9,955 nucleotides of DNA. Source: Paracoccaceae bacterium. Its GTDB lineage: Bacteria > Pseudomonadota > Alphaproteobacteria > Rhodobacterales > Rhodobacteraceae. Positions 1 to 6,735 of the stretch are shown piece after piece. The notes beneath the pieces were generated by a model that saw nothing but the letters and a program-made list of their open reading frames with translations, was not told the origin of the DNA and did not search any database. The position numbers and the translations under genes are program-made. The stretch lies in the NCBI GenBank assembly GCA_003512825.1, contig DOOI01000164.1, positions 1 to 9,955 of the forward strand, in the 5' to 3' direction. How positions within the stretch are numbered: the stretch's first letter is position 1; the number at the start of each line of letters is the position of its first letter.

Positions 1-292
1 GATGGGGCTTTTTGATCCACATGCGCGCCAAGCCCTAAAGCGGCGCCTTGGCGCGAGCCCGACAACGGCGCGGTTTTTCATCCCGGCGGAACCACCAGCC
101 GAAGGTTCCTTTCTGCAGGCCCTTTTGGATTACATCATGATTTCGGAGGACTTGATGGCTCGTAACCCGCGCTGGCGGATTTGGCATCCTTTCGACAACA
201 TGACGTGCTGGGCAGATGAGGCGCTTCGTGAAGCGCTGATCAATGCCTCAGATCATTTTCCCGTCACCATGGACCTCGAACTAGGCTCTTAA
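1..292 (+). CDS. Endonuclease/exonuclease/phosphatase family protein, C-terminal part
   Basis: The gene enters from outside the window; about 96 codons are visible and end at TAA 290-292. The ATG at bases 2-4 is probably internal, because the visible part is too short for the family and starts mid-domain. The C-terminal signature of the DNase I-like (EEP) fold is clear. A segment reading LDYIMIS (about visible residues 42-48) is followed by SDHFPV near the end, where the Asp-His pair is the conserved catalytic pair of the family. Members hydrolyse phosphodiester or phosphomonoester bonds in nucleic acids, lipids or small molecules; the substrate cannot be told from this piece. The next gene on the same strand starts 31 bases downstream. 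Family assignment is fairly secure; precise function is unknown. Confidence 0.8.
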   Translation, partial: MGLFDPHARQALKRRLGASPTTARFFIPAEPPAEGSFLQALLDYIMISEDLMARNPRWRIWHPFDNMTCWADEALREALINASDHFPVTMDLELGS

Positions 293-311
293 ATTTGCAA
301 GGCGCCTTCCC

Positions 312-317
312 TATATT
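312..317 (+). promoter_or_regulatory. Candidate -10 box giving a leaderless mRNA
   Basis: TATATT matches the sigma-70 type -10 consensus at five of six positions and ends 6 bases before the ATG at 324. Transcription would therefore begin at or next to the start codon. No purine-rich ribosome binding site lies within 15 bases of the ATG. The -35 region is weak (around CTTAAA at 288-293). A 10-nt perfect palindrome, AAGGCGCCTT at 299-308, lies in the spacer. This was called by eye only. Confidence 0.35.
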
Positions 318-323
318 AACCTC

Positions 324-698
324 ATGCGTGTAAAACCCTTGCTCACATCCCTTTTGATTGCTGCCTTCGCAGGGGCCCCTGCGGCTGCCAATGACGAAAC
401 CGCACAAGGCTTGAGCCTATTGGAGCGCGGCGCGCAACTTTTGTTTCAAGGGCTGATGAAGGACGTCGAGCCCGCTCTGCGCGAGTTTGAGGGAGCAATT
501 GGTCAGATGCAGCCTCAACTCCGCCAATTTCTGTTGGAAATGGGGCCTGCGTTTATCGCTTTGACTGAGAAAATGGGTGACTTGAGTCACTATGAACTGC
601 CAGAGATGCTGCCCAATGGCGACATCATTCTACGCCGCAAACCCGAGGCGACGCCTATTGATCCGGCTGCGCCGCGTCCTGAGGACATCGAACTTTAA
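324..698 (+). CDS. Small exported protein of unknown function
   Basis: This 124-residue protein starts with a classical signal peptide: basic residues at 2-4, a hydrophobic core at about 6-20, and a likely signal peptidase I site after Ala-Ala-Ala (residues 20-22), leaving a mature periplasmic protein of about 100 residues. The mature part is mostly amphipathic helix. It then reads LPEMLPNGDIILRRK (about 94-108) and ends in a Pro-rich acidic tail. From memory, similar proteins are common in Rhodobacteraceae and sometimes carry the label 'AAA+ family ATPase', but no Walker A or B motif is present, so that label should not be used. No Shine-Dalgarno sequence lies close to the ATG, whereas a TATATT box sits 6 bases upstream, as expected for a leaderless transcript. 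Its TAA stop (696-698) interlocks with the stop of ppx on the other strand. Function is unknown. Confidence 0.8.
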   Translation: MRVKPLLTSLLIAAFAGAPAAANDETAQGLSLLERGAQLLFQGLMKDVEPALREFEGAIGQMQPQLRQFLLEMGPAFIALTEKMGDLSHYELPEMLPNGDIILRRKPEATPIDPAAPRPEDIEL

Positions 699-2230
699 CC
701 TCGGATCTTGATCACGGTCTGTGCACCAAGGGTGGTGGCCAGCGATTGGAACCGCGCCTGTGCCACCTCACCAAAGAGGGCTTCTGCTTCATTGGCAAGG
801 ATCAGTTCCAGAACCTTTTTCTTGGGATACCAACGAATTTCACCGGGGGGCTGTTCGTTTTGTAGCCAAAGCATTGCGCCAAAACGCATTGCTTTGCCAA
901 GAACTTCGGCTTCGTGAATGTCTTTTGCGTCCAACAAACTCAAGACAGGATCAAAACGTGTGCCCTCTCGGGAGTTGGAATAACGATGCAGCAAAGCCAG
1001 CCCAAGAAATACACGTTCGCGATGTTTGAGCCCCCCGAGATTGGCGCGCGTTGCATTATCAAAACAAACCTCAGCTCGATAATCCGGATGCGCGCGCCAG
1101 CTGACATCATGAAGCAAGCAAGCGGCTTTGATCAGCCGCAAATGATCGCGTGTAGCGGACTTGAAGAGCGGTAGAACGAAGTTGAATAGAGTAAGACCAA
1201 AGCCCGGCAGTCTGGCATCTTTTGCTTCGGCAAAATAACAGCTTTCGATCAACGGATCTCTGTCGCGCAGTTTTTGCGGCATTTGTTCGTAAAGCATTCC
1301 TTCGCGAATACCGTAGGAGGAGACTGCGATATCATGCGGGCGGAACGTTCTTACCACTTGGCGCAGAACTTCTGATGCCAAGGGAACAAGACCGATCCGC
1401 TCTTTGGAAATCCCTGTCCGCGCACGAAGCGCGTCGATGCCATGTTCGGCGATATAATCGACGGTGGCCGAAACCGCCGCACCGTTCATTCGGTATTCAT
1501 GCTGTACATGCAGGGGATAATTGCGGCGCTCCATGTCGATGCGCGCAAAGGCACGCCACGAGCCACCAACAAGAAAGAGGCGGTTTTTCTGTGGGCCAAG
1601 CTCGGCGGCCAAGCCATTCACAATCGTCGCAATATGCTCTTTGCGCGCCTTCTTGCTTCCTTGAAAGTCTTTTAGTTTCAAAGGGCCAAGTGGCGAAGTC
1701 ACGCGCCTACCGACACGTCCGCCGGAAATTTCAGCCAGCTCCATTGAGGAGCCGCCAATATCGCAAACAAGACCATATGACCCCGGCCAACCGAGCAAGA
1801 CACCTTGTGCAGACAGGCGCGCCTCTTCCTCGCCATCGATTACCCAAATCCGAATGCCGGTTTCACGCTCGACCTCGGCACAGAACTCCGCCCCGTCGGC
1901 GGCTTCCCGTACAGCGGCCGTGGCGACGGCTGTGAGGGGGGAGGCGCCCATGCCATCGGCAAGTTTGGCAAAGCGCCGCATTGCTGCCAAAGCGCGCAGT
2001 CGGCCTTCAGGGTTCAGATAGCCCGTCGTGGCAAGGCCCGCACCCAAGGCGCACATGATTTTTTCATTGTAAAAATAGGCAGGACTGCGCGCAGCCCCAT
2101 CAAAAACGACCATCCGGACAGAGTTGGAGCCGACGTCGAGCACGCCAACACGTGAGAGCGCTCTGGAATCATCGTCGTTGAAAAGCGGGCGCCCGAAAAG
2201 GCCCCAGTCTTTCTTTTCGCTGCCGTCCAT
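695..2230 (-). CDS. ppx: Exopolyphosphatase, Ppx/GppA family
   Basis: This 511-residue cytoplasmic protein is of the Ppx/GppA phosphatase family (ASKHA fold). It releases terminal phosphate from polyphosphate, and some members also convert pppGpp to ppGpp. The phosphate-1 motif is LDVGSNSVRMVV (residues 31-42). The conserved ATAAVREA block (103-110) and the IDGEEEARL block (131-139) follow; the latter region holds the catalytic acid in this family. The second nucleotide/phosphate loop is DIGGSSMEL (157-165). The C-terminal half carries an HD-like segment, LLHD, at 372-375, as in long Ppx proteins. Length is normal for the long form. The ATG is preceded by GGAAAGG at a suitable distance. The gene lies 49 bases downstream of ppk on the same strand, so synthesis and degradation of polyphosphate are encoded together. 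The stop overlaps the stop of the convergent small gene. Family is certain; polyphosphate over pppGpp as substrate is inferred from the ppk linkage. Confidence 0.93.
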   Translation of the reverse strand: MDGSEKKDWGLFGRPLFNDDDSRALSRVGVLDVGSNSVRMVVFDGAARSPAYFYNEKIMCALGAGLATTGYLNPEGRLRALAAMRRFAKLADGMGASPLTAVATAAVREAADGAEFCAEVERETGIRIWVIDGEEEARLSAQGVLLGWPGSYGLVCDIGGSSMELAEISGGRVGRRVTSPLGPLKLKDFQGSKKARKEHIATIVNGLAAELGPQKNRLFLVGGSWRAFARIDMERRNYPLHVQHEYRMNGAAVSATVDYIAEHGIDALRARTGISKERIGLVPLASEVLRQVVRTFRPHDIAVSSYGIREGMLYEQMPQKLRDRDPLIESCYFAEAKDARLPGFGLTLFNFVLPLFKSATRDHLRLIKAACLLHDVSWRAHPDYRAEVCFDNATRANLGGLKHRERVFLGLALLHRYSNSREGTRFDPVLSLLDAKDIHEAEVLGKAMRFGAMLWLQNEQPPGEIRWYPKKKVLELILANEAEALFGEVAQARFQSLATTLGAQTVIKIRG

Positions 2231-2253
2231 TCGAGGACCTTTCCCACTTGCTC

Positions 2254-2282
2254 TGACGCATCCGTTGTTTGGGTATGCGTCA
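2254..2282 (-). promoter_or_regulatory. Inverted repeat (hairpin) between ppk and ppx
   Basis: TGACGCAT (2254-2261) and ATGCGTCA (2275-2282) are perfect 8-bp inverted repeats separated by 13 bases. In the minus-strand transcript the first arm begins with the ppk stop codon itself, and the hairpin ends about 23 bases before the ppx start. No T-run follows, so an intrinsic terminator is unlikely. A processing or stabilising hairpin, or a protein-binding site, fits better. Confidence 0.5.
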
Positions 2283-4454
2283 ATCGTCGGTGTGGGTCAA
2301 TTTGGGAACGTCACCCGCGCCTTTGGAGCCACGCCCGGAGAGGGAGGGATTTTCCATGAAAAACCTATGCGCCGAAAAGGCAAACTCGCCCTCTGGAAGC
2401 CGCGCTCGGGTGAATTTTCCGTCAGATGCCATCACCCAGCTTTGCGCGACATCGGCCAAGTTTGCAGCCATGATTTGGCTCACAATTTGCGATTTTACAG
2501 TTGGGTTTTCGATTTCCACCAAAGTCTCGACGCGGCGATTAAGGTTGCGGCCCATCCAGTCGGCGGAAGAAATATAAACGCGGGCTTGTTTTGACGGCAG
2601 GCCGTGCCCGTTGCCGAAACAAACAATTCGGCTGTGCTCTAAAAAACGTCCAATAATCGATTTGACGCGGATGTTTTCCGACAAGCCCTTGATACCGGGG
2701 CGTAATCCACAAATGCCACGCACGACGAGGCTGATCTTCACCCCCTTTTGGCTGGCCGAGTAAAGCGCATCAATGACTTCCGGGTCGATCAGCGAATTCA
2801 TTTTTGCCCAGATTTCTGCGGGCCGGCCTGCTTGGGCATGTTCCGCCTCGGAGGCGATCATGTGCAATAGGCGCGGTTTCAGCGTGATCGGCGAAATTGC
2901 AAGGTTTTCGAGCTCTTCCGGTTGCACATAACCCGAAAGATAATTGAACACTTTGGTAGCATCGCGGCCAAGGCGGCTGTCGCATGTGAAAAAACTGAGG
3001 TCGGTATAAATCCGGGCGGTGATTGGGTGATAGTTGCCTGTGCCAAAGTGAGTGTAAGTCACAAGGTTTTCGCCCTCGCGACGCACAACAGTGGAGATCT
3101 TGGCATGCGTTTTCAGGTCGAGAAACCCATAGACCACATGCGCCCCGGCGCGCTCAAGGCGGCGGGATTGGCGGATGTTGGCAGCTTCGTCAAAGCGCGC
3201 CTTCAACTCGACGAGCGCGGTTACGGATTTACCGTCTTCGGCCGCTTCACATAGCGCATCAACAATGGGCGAGTTTTTTGAGGTGCGGTACAGGGTTTGT
3301 TTGATGGCAACCACATCTGGATCGCGCGCGGCTTGAGCGAGGAAGCGCACCACCATGTCAAAAGTTTCATAAGGGTGGTGCAAAAGCATGTCTTTTTGCC
3401 GGATTGCAGCAAACATGTCGCCGTCATGATCTTGCACCCGTTCAGGAATGCGCGGGACGAAAGGCGTCCACAGCAGGTCTGAGCGTGTGTCGATTACGAG
3501 TTCCTTGAGATCTGCGAGGCCGATAAGGCCTTCAACTTCAACAACCTCGTCGGGCTTGACCCGCAATTCTTCGATGATTGTCGCGCGCAGGTCTGCTGGT
3601 GCATTTGCGGTGATTTTCATGCGAACCACCTCGCCACGACGGCGGCGCTTTAGAGCAGTTTCGAACTCGCGCACGAGGTCTTCTGCTTCTTCTTCCACTT
3701 CGAGGTCGCTGTCGCGCAAAACCCGAAATATGCAGTGGCCGATCAGCTCATATCCCGGGAAGAGCTTGCCGAAATGTTTCAATAGCAACTCTTCAAGAGG
3801 GAGAAACCGGTTTTGGCCCGGCTCCGCAGGCAAAGCGATGAAGCGGCTGACCTGCGCGGGGATGGGCAAAAGCGCTTGAAGCGGGCGTTTATCGCGGCGG
3901 CGTTCGAGTTGGAGGGCCAGAACGAAGCCTGTGTTGGGGATAAAGGGGAAAGGGTGTGCCGGGTCAATTGCCAGAGGCGAAAGGACCGGGAAAACCTTGT
4001 TAAGAAAGGTCTCGGAGAGAAAGCTGCGATCTTCGTCAGTGACCGTCTTGCGATCCAGAATGGAGATCCCTGCCGCATTCATCTCGGTTTTGAGACCTTC
4101 AAAGATGCGCTGTTGGGATTGCAAAAGGCAGCGCGCGTCATCGTTGATGAGGGCGAGTTGTTCTGCCGGGATCAGGCCATCTGCTGCGGGGGTTGTGTTT
4201 CCATTATTGGCCAACTCCCGCAGACCTGCGACCCGCACGGTATAAAACTCATCCAAGTTATTGGCTGAGATCGACAGAAATCGCACACGTTCTAGCAGCG
4301 GTACGCGGGGATTTTCCGCTTCTTCCAAGACACGCCAATTGAAGCCAAGCCAACTTAACTCGCGATTATAGAACCTCTGAGAACTCGTCAGGTCCAGTGG
4401 AGCCAGTTCGGTTGCCGCAGGGAAGGGCGAATGAAGAAAATCTGCTTGTGTCAT
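2280..4454 (-). CDS. ppk: Polyphosphate kinase 1
   Basis: This 724-residue PPK1 reversibly transfers the gamma phosphate of ATP to a growing inorganic polyphosphate chain through a phosphohistidine intermediate. The length is usual for the family. The N-terminal domain opens with [20 protein letters not shown] (27-46), typical of PPK1. The head domain follows, then the two phospholipase D-like catalytic domains. His450 in LKTHAKI corresponds to the autophosphorylated histidine of the E. coli enzyme (His435), and His607 in FLEHSRI to E. coli His592. Other family blocks are [10 protein letters not shown] (383-392) and THFGTGNYH (468-476). The ATG is the most upstream possible start: an in-frame TAA lies about 54 bases before it with no other start codon between. 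The ribosome binding site is poor, and a small inverted repeat, GGGCG/CGCCC at 4471-4487, lies just upstream. The gene follows hdaA and precedes ppx. Confidence 0.97.
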   Translation of the reverse strand: MTQADFLHSPFPAATELAPLDLTSSQRFYNRELSWLGFNWRVLEEAENPRVPLLERVRFLSISANNLDEFYTVRVAGLRELANNGNTTPAADGLIPAEQLALINDDARCLLQSQQRIFEGLKTEMNAAGISILDRKTVTDEDRSFLSETFLNKVFPVLSPLAIDPAHPFPFIPNTGFVLALQLERRRDKRPLQALLPIPAQVSRFIALPAEPGQNRFLPLEELLLKHFGKLFPGYELIGHCIFRVLRDSDLEVEEEAEDLVREFETALKRRRRGEVVRMKITANAPADLRATIIEELRVKPDEVVEVEGLIGLADLKELVIDTRSDLLWTPFVPRIPERVQDHDGDMFAAIRQKDMLLHHPYETFDMVVRFLAQAARDPDVVAIKQTLYRTSKNSPIVDALCEAAEDGKSVTALVELKARFDEAANIRQSRRLERAGAHVVYGFLDLKTHAKISTVVRREGENLVTYTHFGTGNYHPITARIYTDLSFFTCDSRLGRDATKVFNYLSGYVQPEELENLAISPITLKPRLLHMIASEAEHAQAGRPAEIWAKMNSLIDPEVIDALYSASQKGVKISLVVRGICGLRPGIKGLSENIRVKSIIGRFLEHSRIVCFGNGHGLPSKQARVYISSADWMGRNLNRRVETLVEIENPTVKSQIVSQIMAANLADVAQSWVMASDGKFTRARLPEGEFAFSAHRFFMENPSLSGRGSKGAGDVPKLTHTDD

Positions 4455-4527
4455 GATACGCTGCGATGAGGGGCGAATGTAACGCCCATATGTCGAAAAG
4501 TGACGGGATTAGAAGGAATTGTCCAGC

Positions 4528-5199
4528 TTAGTGGCTGGTTGAAAGAATTTCGGCCGCAAGGCGGCGGTTGATTGCGCGGCCTTGATCAAGGGCGGTGCGG
4601 TCGAGGGTGGCGACAAGGCTGCGCGCTGCGTCGAAGGAACGGTCCATCCGCGCAATCAGATAGGGGATCGTATCGGCTGTCGGCACGATCTGGCGGTCCG
4701 AGAAAAGCTTGATCAGAAGCGCGGAAAGTAGCGTGTCATCTGGGGCCTCGAGGGTCGCGGCGGGGGTGCCTTCCATGCGTGAACGAAGATCCGGCAGCGT
4801 AATCTTCCAAAGATGGGCTGGGCGTTCTGCGGTTAATAACAGGGCGTGACCTTCGGCAAGGGTCAGGTTGTGGAGGTGAAAAAGCGCGGCTTCTGCCGCA
4901 GGGTCACCCGCAATTTGATCTGCGTCCTCCACGGCAATGGGGCGCGTCGCGAGTTCTGGGATATCTGCGGATGGCAGGCCGGAAGCCGAGATGATCGTCG
5001 CCCCCGAAAGCGCGGCCCAAACATGAGAGAGATGGGTTTTCCCCGCACCTTTTGGGCCAATAATCATAAGCTTACGGGCAGACCAATTCCTCCAGCCCTC
5101 AATCATTGCGACTGCAAAAGCATTGGCGGGTGCGACGAAAAAATCTTCGCGACCGAGTGCGGTTCGCACGGGAAGGTTAAAGCTCGATTGGCGGATCAC
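4528..5199 (-). CDS. hdaA: DnaA-like regulatory inactivator of replication initiation (HdaA)
   Basis: This 223-residue AAA+ ATPase resembles the central domain of DnaA but lacks its DNA-binding domain IV. It belongs to the Hda/HdaA family, which binds the DNA-loaded sliding clamp and stimulates ATP hydrolysis on DnaA, preventing re-initiation. The Walker A motif is GPKGAGKT (48-55), followed by a Walker B-type segment IAVEDAD (88-94), a sensor-1 region LLTAERP (121-127) and an arginine-containing LPDLRSRM block (135-142). The N-terminus QSSFNLP (4-10) resembles the glutamine-plus-hydrophobic clamp-binding peptide expected at this position. The start codon is GTG; its first bases overlap the TGA of the upstream permease gene (GTGA, 5196-5199), so translational coupling is likely. 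GGGAGA lies about 10 bases upstream. The protein is too short to be DnaA itself. Family assignment is strong; the clamp motif is an inference. Confidence 0.92.
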   Translation of the reverse strand: MIRQSSFNLPVRTALGREDFFVAPANAFAVAMIEGWRNWSARKLMIIGPKGAGKTHLSHVWAALSGATIISASGLPSADIPELATRPIAVEDADQIAGDPAAEAALFHLHNLTLAEGHALLLTAERPAHLWKITLPDLRSRMEGTPAATLEAPDDTLLSALLIKLFSDRQIVPTADTIPYLIARMDRSFDAARSLVATLDRTALDQGRAINRRLAAEILSTSH

Positions 5200-6290
5200 T
5201 GCGACGCATCTCCCGAAGCCGGGGGCTTTGGGGGCCGTCCTGACACGCCTTGGTAAAGGCGGCTGTCATGGTATTGATTCGCGACAAAGCGGGTAACCAC
5301 GCCAATTGCTGCGGCGAGAGGAACCGCGACCAACATACCGACAAAGCCAAAGAGCGTGCCAAAGACCGAAAGCGCGAAAATGAGCCAAACCGGATGGAGG
5401 CCGACCGAAGAGCCTACAAGACGCGGGGTCAAGAAGTTGCCCTCTATGAATTGGCCCGAAAGGAAAATGGCCGCGATGAGCCCGATGGTTGTCCAGTCAC
5501 CCCAGAATTGGAAGAGCCCAAGGCCAATCGCAAGCGCACCGCCGACGAGGGACCCGACATAGGGGATGAAGGTGATAAGCCCGGCAATCGCTCCGACGAC
5601 AAGGCCGAATTGCAGGCCGACAAGCATCAGGGCCACGGCATAATAGAGCCCTAAGATTATGCACACAGTGCCCATGCCCCGGATGAAAGACGCGAGCACT
5701 GTGTCAATTTCATGGGCCAATTTGCGGATGACGGGGGCGTGGTCGCGCGGCAAGAGGGCATCGACCTTGCCCACCATGCGGTCCCAGTCATAAAGCAGGT
5801 AGACAGTCACCACAGGGACGACGACGAGGATCACGATCACGTTGAGGAAGGAGACCGCCGAAGAGAGAACGGTTTCGAGAAGCGCGCCGCCTTTGGAACG
5901 GACGGTCTCGCCTAAGCTTTGCAATGTCTGATGCAGGACGCTGTTGGTGTCAAAAACGCTTGGGAAATGCTGGCTCAGGAAGGTTTGCAGGTCGCGTGCG
6001 AGCTGTGGCGCGGTGTTAAAGAGTTGAACTGATTGCTGAATTAGCGTTGGCACCACGAGTAGCGCCATGATGACGAAAACAAGAAGTGCGCCGATCGTGA
6101 TGACCCCGACCGCCAAGCCGCGGCTAAACCCCATGCGCTCAAGGCGGTCTGCAACGGGATCCAAGAGATACGCGATAGCCCCCCCCAAGATAAAGGGGAG
6201 GATCACATTCCCCAAAAGGTAGAGGACCACAAAGAAAATCGCGGCGGCGATGCTCCAGTATTTTAGCTGATCCCGGACGGGCAGGCCCAT
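5196..6290 (-). CDS. AI-2E family transporter (PerM/TqsA-like permease)
   Basis: This 364-residue inner-membrane protein belongs to the AI-2E transporter family. Hydrophobic segments lie at about 12-43, 58-82, 142-167, 205-224, 226-256 (possibly two spans), 267-281 and 300-336, consistent with the seven to eight helices of the family. A larger hydrophilic part at about 84-140 follows the second span. Family signatures include YDWDRM (167-172), FIPYVGSLVGG (241-251) and the block around FIEGNFLTPRLVGSSVGLHP (281-300). Characterised members differ in role (autoinducer-2 or peptide export, Na+/H+ exchange), so the substrate is unknown. The ATG is supported by GAGGAG about 9 bases upstream. This is the first gene of the minus-strand cluster; hdaA starts inside its stop codon. 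A Pro/Gly-rich cytoplasmic tail closes the protein. Confidence 0.9.
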   Translation of the reverse strand: MGLPVRDQLKYWSIAAAIFFVVLYLLGNVILPFILGGAIAYLLDPVADRLERMGFSRGLAVGVITIGALLVFVIMALLVVPTLIQQSVQLFNTAPQLARDLQTFLSQHFPSVFDTNSVLHQTLQSLGETVRSKGGALLETVLSSAVSFLNVIVILVVVPVVTVYLLYDWDRMVGKVDALLPRDHAPVIRKLAHEIDTVLASFIRGMGTVCIILGLYYAVALMLVGLQFGLVVGAIAGLITFIPYVGSLVGGALAIGLGLFQFWGDWTTIGLIAAIFLSGQFIEGNFLTPRLVGSSVGLHPVWLIFALSVFGTLFGFVGMLVAVPLAAAIGVVTRFVANQYHDSRLYQGVSGRPPKPPASGDASQ

Positions 6291-6320
6291 GGTTTTGCGC
6301 TCCTCAGTTCGTACCTATCT

Positions 6321-6393
6321 CACCTGTCGCCTATGGAATTTCAAGCCCTTGCTGGTGGTGCAGGCATGGGACGTGCCATAGGCGCTATAGGTG
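6321..6393. repeat. Imperfect inverted repeat upstream of the permease gene
   Basis: CACCTGTCGCCTATGG (6321-6336) faces CCATAGGCGCTATAGGTG (6376-6393). The outer five and inner nine bases pair; two bases are extra in one arm, and the arms are 39 bases apart. A further ACCTATC (6313-6319) repeats the motif 9 bases to the left of ACCTGTC (6322-6328). The element lies 31-103 bases before the permease start on the minus strand. It could be a transcription factor site or part of the 5' leader; which of these cannot be decided. Confidence 0.45.
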
Positions 6394-6469
6394 AAGCCTG
6401 CGGATGGGGAGTTAACCGTGCGAGAGGGGCAATTTTTCCGTGTATGATTTACGTATGGGTGGCGTCTGG

Positions 6470-6487
6470 CCGACGTCATGACGTTGG
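6470..6487. promoter_or_regulatory. 18-nt near-perfect palindrome in a divergent promoter region
   Basis: The site CCGACGTCATGACGTTGG is symmetric around CA|TG except for one G/T position; the central 12 bases, ACGTCATGACGT, are a perfect palindrome. It lies 180 bases from the permease start and 249 bases from proS, in a region where promoters for both must lie. The symmetry suggests an operator for a dimeric regulator. The regulator is unknown. Confidence 0.4.
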
Positions 6488-6735
6488 AGCCGTTGAAAAG
6501 TGGTTAATATGACCGGGGCTGTGCGCGCCATTTGGCAGGGGTTTTTCACCTAAATTTGCGATCCACACAAAAATCCGTAGCGGCGGCGCGTTTGAGCGCC
6601 TCTTGGGCCGCGTGGGCCCTTTCGGAGGGCGAGACAGTGGATTGGCGCGCGGCCTGTTGCACGGCGTGCTTGCGGCAGGCGGGCGGGATTGATACGTCGC
6701 GTGACAACTCTGGCTTTCATCCAAGGTGGTCCCTG
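6488..6735 (+). other. Leader region of proS with small GC-rich hairpins; no gene seen
   Basis: No credible gene lies between the permease and proS. An open frame continues upstream of proS from a TTG at 6532, but its translation resembles no ProRS N-terminus. A weak promoter-like pair, TTGGAG (6484-6489) and TAATAT (6505-6510), has a 15-bp spacer, shorter than ideal. Downstream are three small inverted repeats: GGCGC/GCGCC (6585-6600), GGGCC/GGCCC (6605-6619) and GCCCT/AGGGC (6616-6630). The last two share bases and cannot form together. The proS ribosome binding site, AAGGTGG (6723-6729), closes the region. Confidence 0.4.

Noticed and set aside
1222..1935. A 237-codon open frame on the plus strand, opposite ppx
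   Set aside because: It lies wholly within ppx on the other strand, and its Arg-rich translation has no recognisable motif.
4490..4506. Possible Pho box upstream of ppk
   Set aside because: On the minus strand two CTGTCAT-like half sites can be drawn, but they match poorly (5 and 4 of 7) and are spaced by 10 bases rather than 11.
6476..6724. An 82-codon minus-strand frame in the intergenic region before proS
   Set aside because: It starts with TTG, has Pro/Arg-rich low-order sequence and no recognisable family, and lies where promoters and the proS leader are expected.
6532..6735. N-terminal extension of proS from a TTG
   Set aside because: The extra 68 residues match nothing in ProRS. The ATG at 6736 has a good ribosome binding site and gives the usual N-terminus.
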